DNA from: Nucisporomicrobium flavum
GTDB taxonomy: Bacteria; Actinomycetota; Actinomycetes; Mycobacteriales; Micromonosporaceae
Reading direction: 5' to 3'
Length of the DNA: 64,000 bases
Assembly (NCBI RefSeq): GCF_016464385.1
Contig: NZ_JADMLH010000004.1
Span: 310,001-374,000, forward strand
Shown here: positions 63,480-64,000 of the stretch, piece by piece
Layout of the letters: every line of letters starts with the position of its first letter
Numbering within the stretch: position 1 is the first letter of the stretch
Made by a program: the position numbers and the translations under genes
Notes under the pieces: generated by a model
Databases searched by the model: none
What the model was told of the DNA's origin: nothing
What the model saw: the letters and a program-made list of their open reading frames with translations, nothing else

Positions 63480-64000
63480 TCAGACCGCCTTGCCGATGAT
63501 CCGGCGCAGCAGCGCCTCCTGCAGATGGACGTGCGGGTCGGAGGGGGTGGAGGTGCGCCGGTGCCAGGTGCCGTCACCGGCGAGGTCCCAGCCCTCGCTC
63601 TCGTCGCTCATCGCCAATTCCAGCACGTTGCGCAGGTCGTCCTGCGCGGAGGGGAGCGTGACACGCACGAGCGCCTCGATCCGGCGGTCCAGGTTGCGGT
63701 GCATCAGATCGGCCGAGCCGATCCAGTACTCGGCGTCGTCGCCGGGACCGAACCGGAAGACCCGGGAGTGCTCCAGGAAGCGGCCGACGATCGAGCGGAC
63801 CCGGATGTTGTCCGACAGCCCGGGTACGCCCGGCCGCAGCGCGCACATGCCCCGGATGATCAGGTCGACCTTCACGCCGTCCTGGGAGGCGCGGTAGAGC
63901 GCGTCGATGGTCTCCTCGTCGACGAGCGAGTTCACCTTGAACTGCACCAGGGCGTCGCCGCCGGACCGGCCGATCCGAGCCTGCTCGTGGATCCGCTCGA
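63480..64000 (-). CDS. ppk: Polyphosphate kinase, C-terminal part
   Basis: The gene runs off the right edge; about 173 C-terminal residues are visible. They show the Ppk1 C2-domain motifs FKVNSLVDEETIDALYRAS, VDLIIRGMCALRPG, and YWIGSADLMHRNLDRRIEAL with the conserved Arg of the active site. The enzyme makes inorganic polyphosphate from ATP. It is directly upstream of the mutT1-like gene in the same operon. Nothing suggests truncation other than by the window. Confidence 0.95.
   Translation of the reverse strand, partial: ERIHEQARIGRSGGDALVQFKVNSLVDEETIDALYRASQDGVKVDLIIRGMCALRPGVPGLSDNIRVRSIVGRFLEHSRVFRFGPGDDAEYWIGSADLMHRNLDRRIEALVRVTLPSAQDDLRNVLELAMSDESEGWDLAGDGTWHRRTSTPSDPHVHLQEALLRRIIGKAV

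Overview
The window looks like chromosomal DNA of a high-GC actinomycete, most likely a member of the Micromonosporaceae (Actinoplanes-like). The grounds are the very GC-rich third codon positions, frequent GTG starts, an HU protein with a long Lys/Ala/Thr tail, and the actinobacterial gene order ndgR/ltbR-type regulator | leuC-leuD - hupB - (membrane protein) - mutT1-like - ppk. The genus is inferred, not proven.

Layout. 1-9.4 kb: end of a membrane protein, a lipoprotein PQQ-type sugar dehydrogenase, a 2-hydroxyacid dehydrogenase, a BNR-repeat protein paired with a MoaD/ThiS-like protein, a GGDEF-EAL protein and a LacI regulator. 9.6-15.3 kb: a sugar ABC importer operon ending in a GH2 beta-mannosidase, with a good promoter and LacI-type operators. 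15.3-20.2 kb: a short methionyl-tRNA synthetase paralogue, a DUF6069-like protein, a YciI/DGPF protein with an ECF42-like sigma factor, and mannosyl-3-phosphoglycerate synthase. 20.4-38.8 kb: branched-chain amino acid genes (ilvBNC, ilvD, leuB, ilvE, cimA) with serA, a second GGDEF-EAL gene and repeat-rich intergenic DNA. 38.8-46.4 kb: an ABC-2 exporter with TetR regulator, an EEP-fold phosphatase, a glycosidase-like protein and an M16 peptidase pair. 46.5-52.2 kb: an accessory insert interrupting an arfB locus. 52.2-58.1 kb: a phosphotransferase, assorted enzymes and tRNA-Gln/tRNA-Glu. 58.2-64 kb: the leuCD-hupB-mutT1-ppk core.

How the genes work together. cimA, leuCD, leuB, ilvBN, ilvC, ilvD and ilvE together encode a complete threonine-independent route from pyruvate to isoleucine, plus valine and the later steps of leucine. 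Two of these units, ilvBNC and cimA, each have what looks like a transcription attenuator: a 9-10 residue leader peptide ending in Leu/Val/Ile codons, a hairpin directly after its stop codon, and a terminator with a T-run.

The most unusual region is 46.5-52.2 kb. A 5' fragment of an arfB-like gene lies directly before a complete, divergent arfB copy. A decayed 3' end of arfB lies 5 kb downstream, abutting a phosphotransferase gene in what looks like the original GTGA overlap. Between them sits a cassette: XRE/TPR regulator, two small Cys-Trp-Pro-Cys proteins (one broken), an 85-residue protein, a JmjC-type oxygenase, a protein with a Cys-Cys-Pro tail, and an APH-fold kinase. I read this as an insertion into arfB that brought its own arfB copy; the function of the cassette is unknown.
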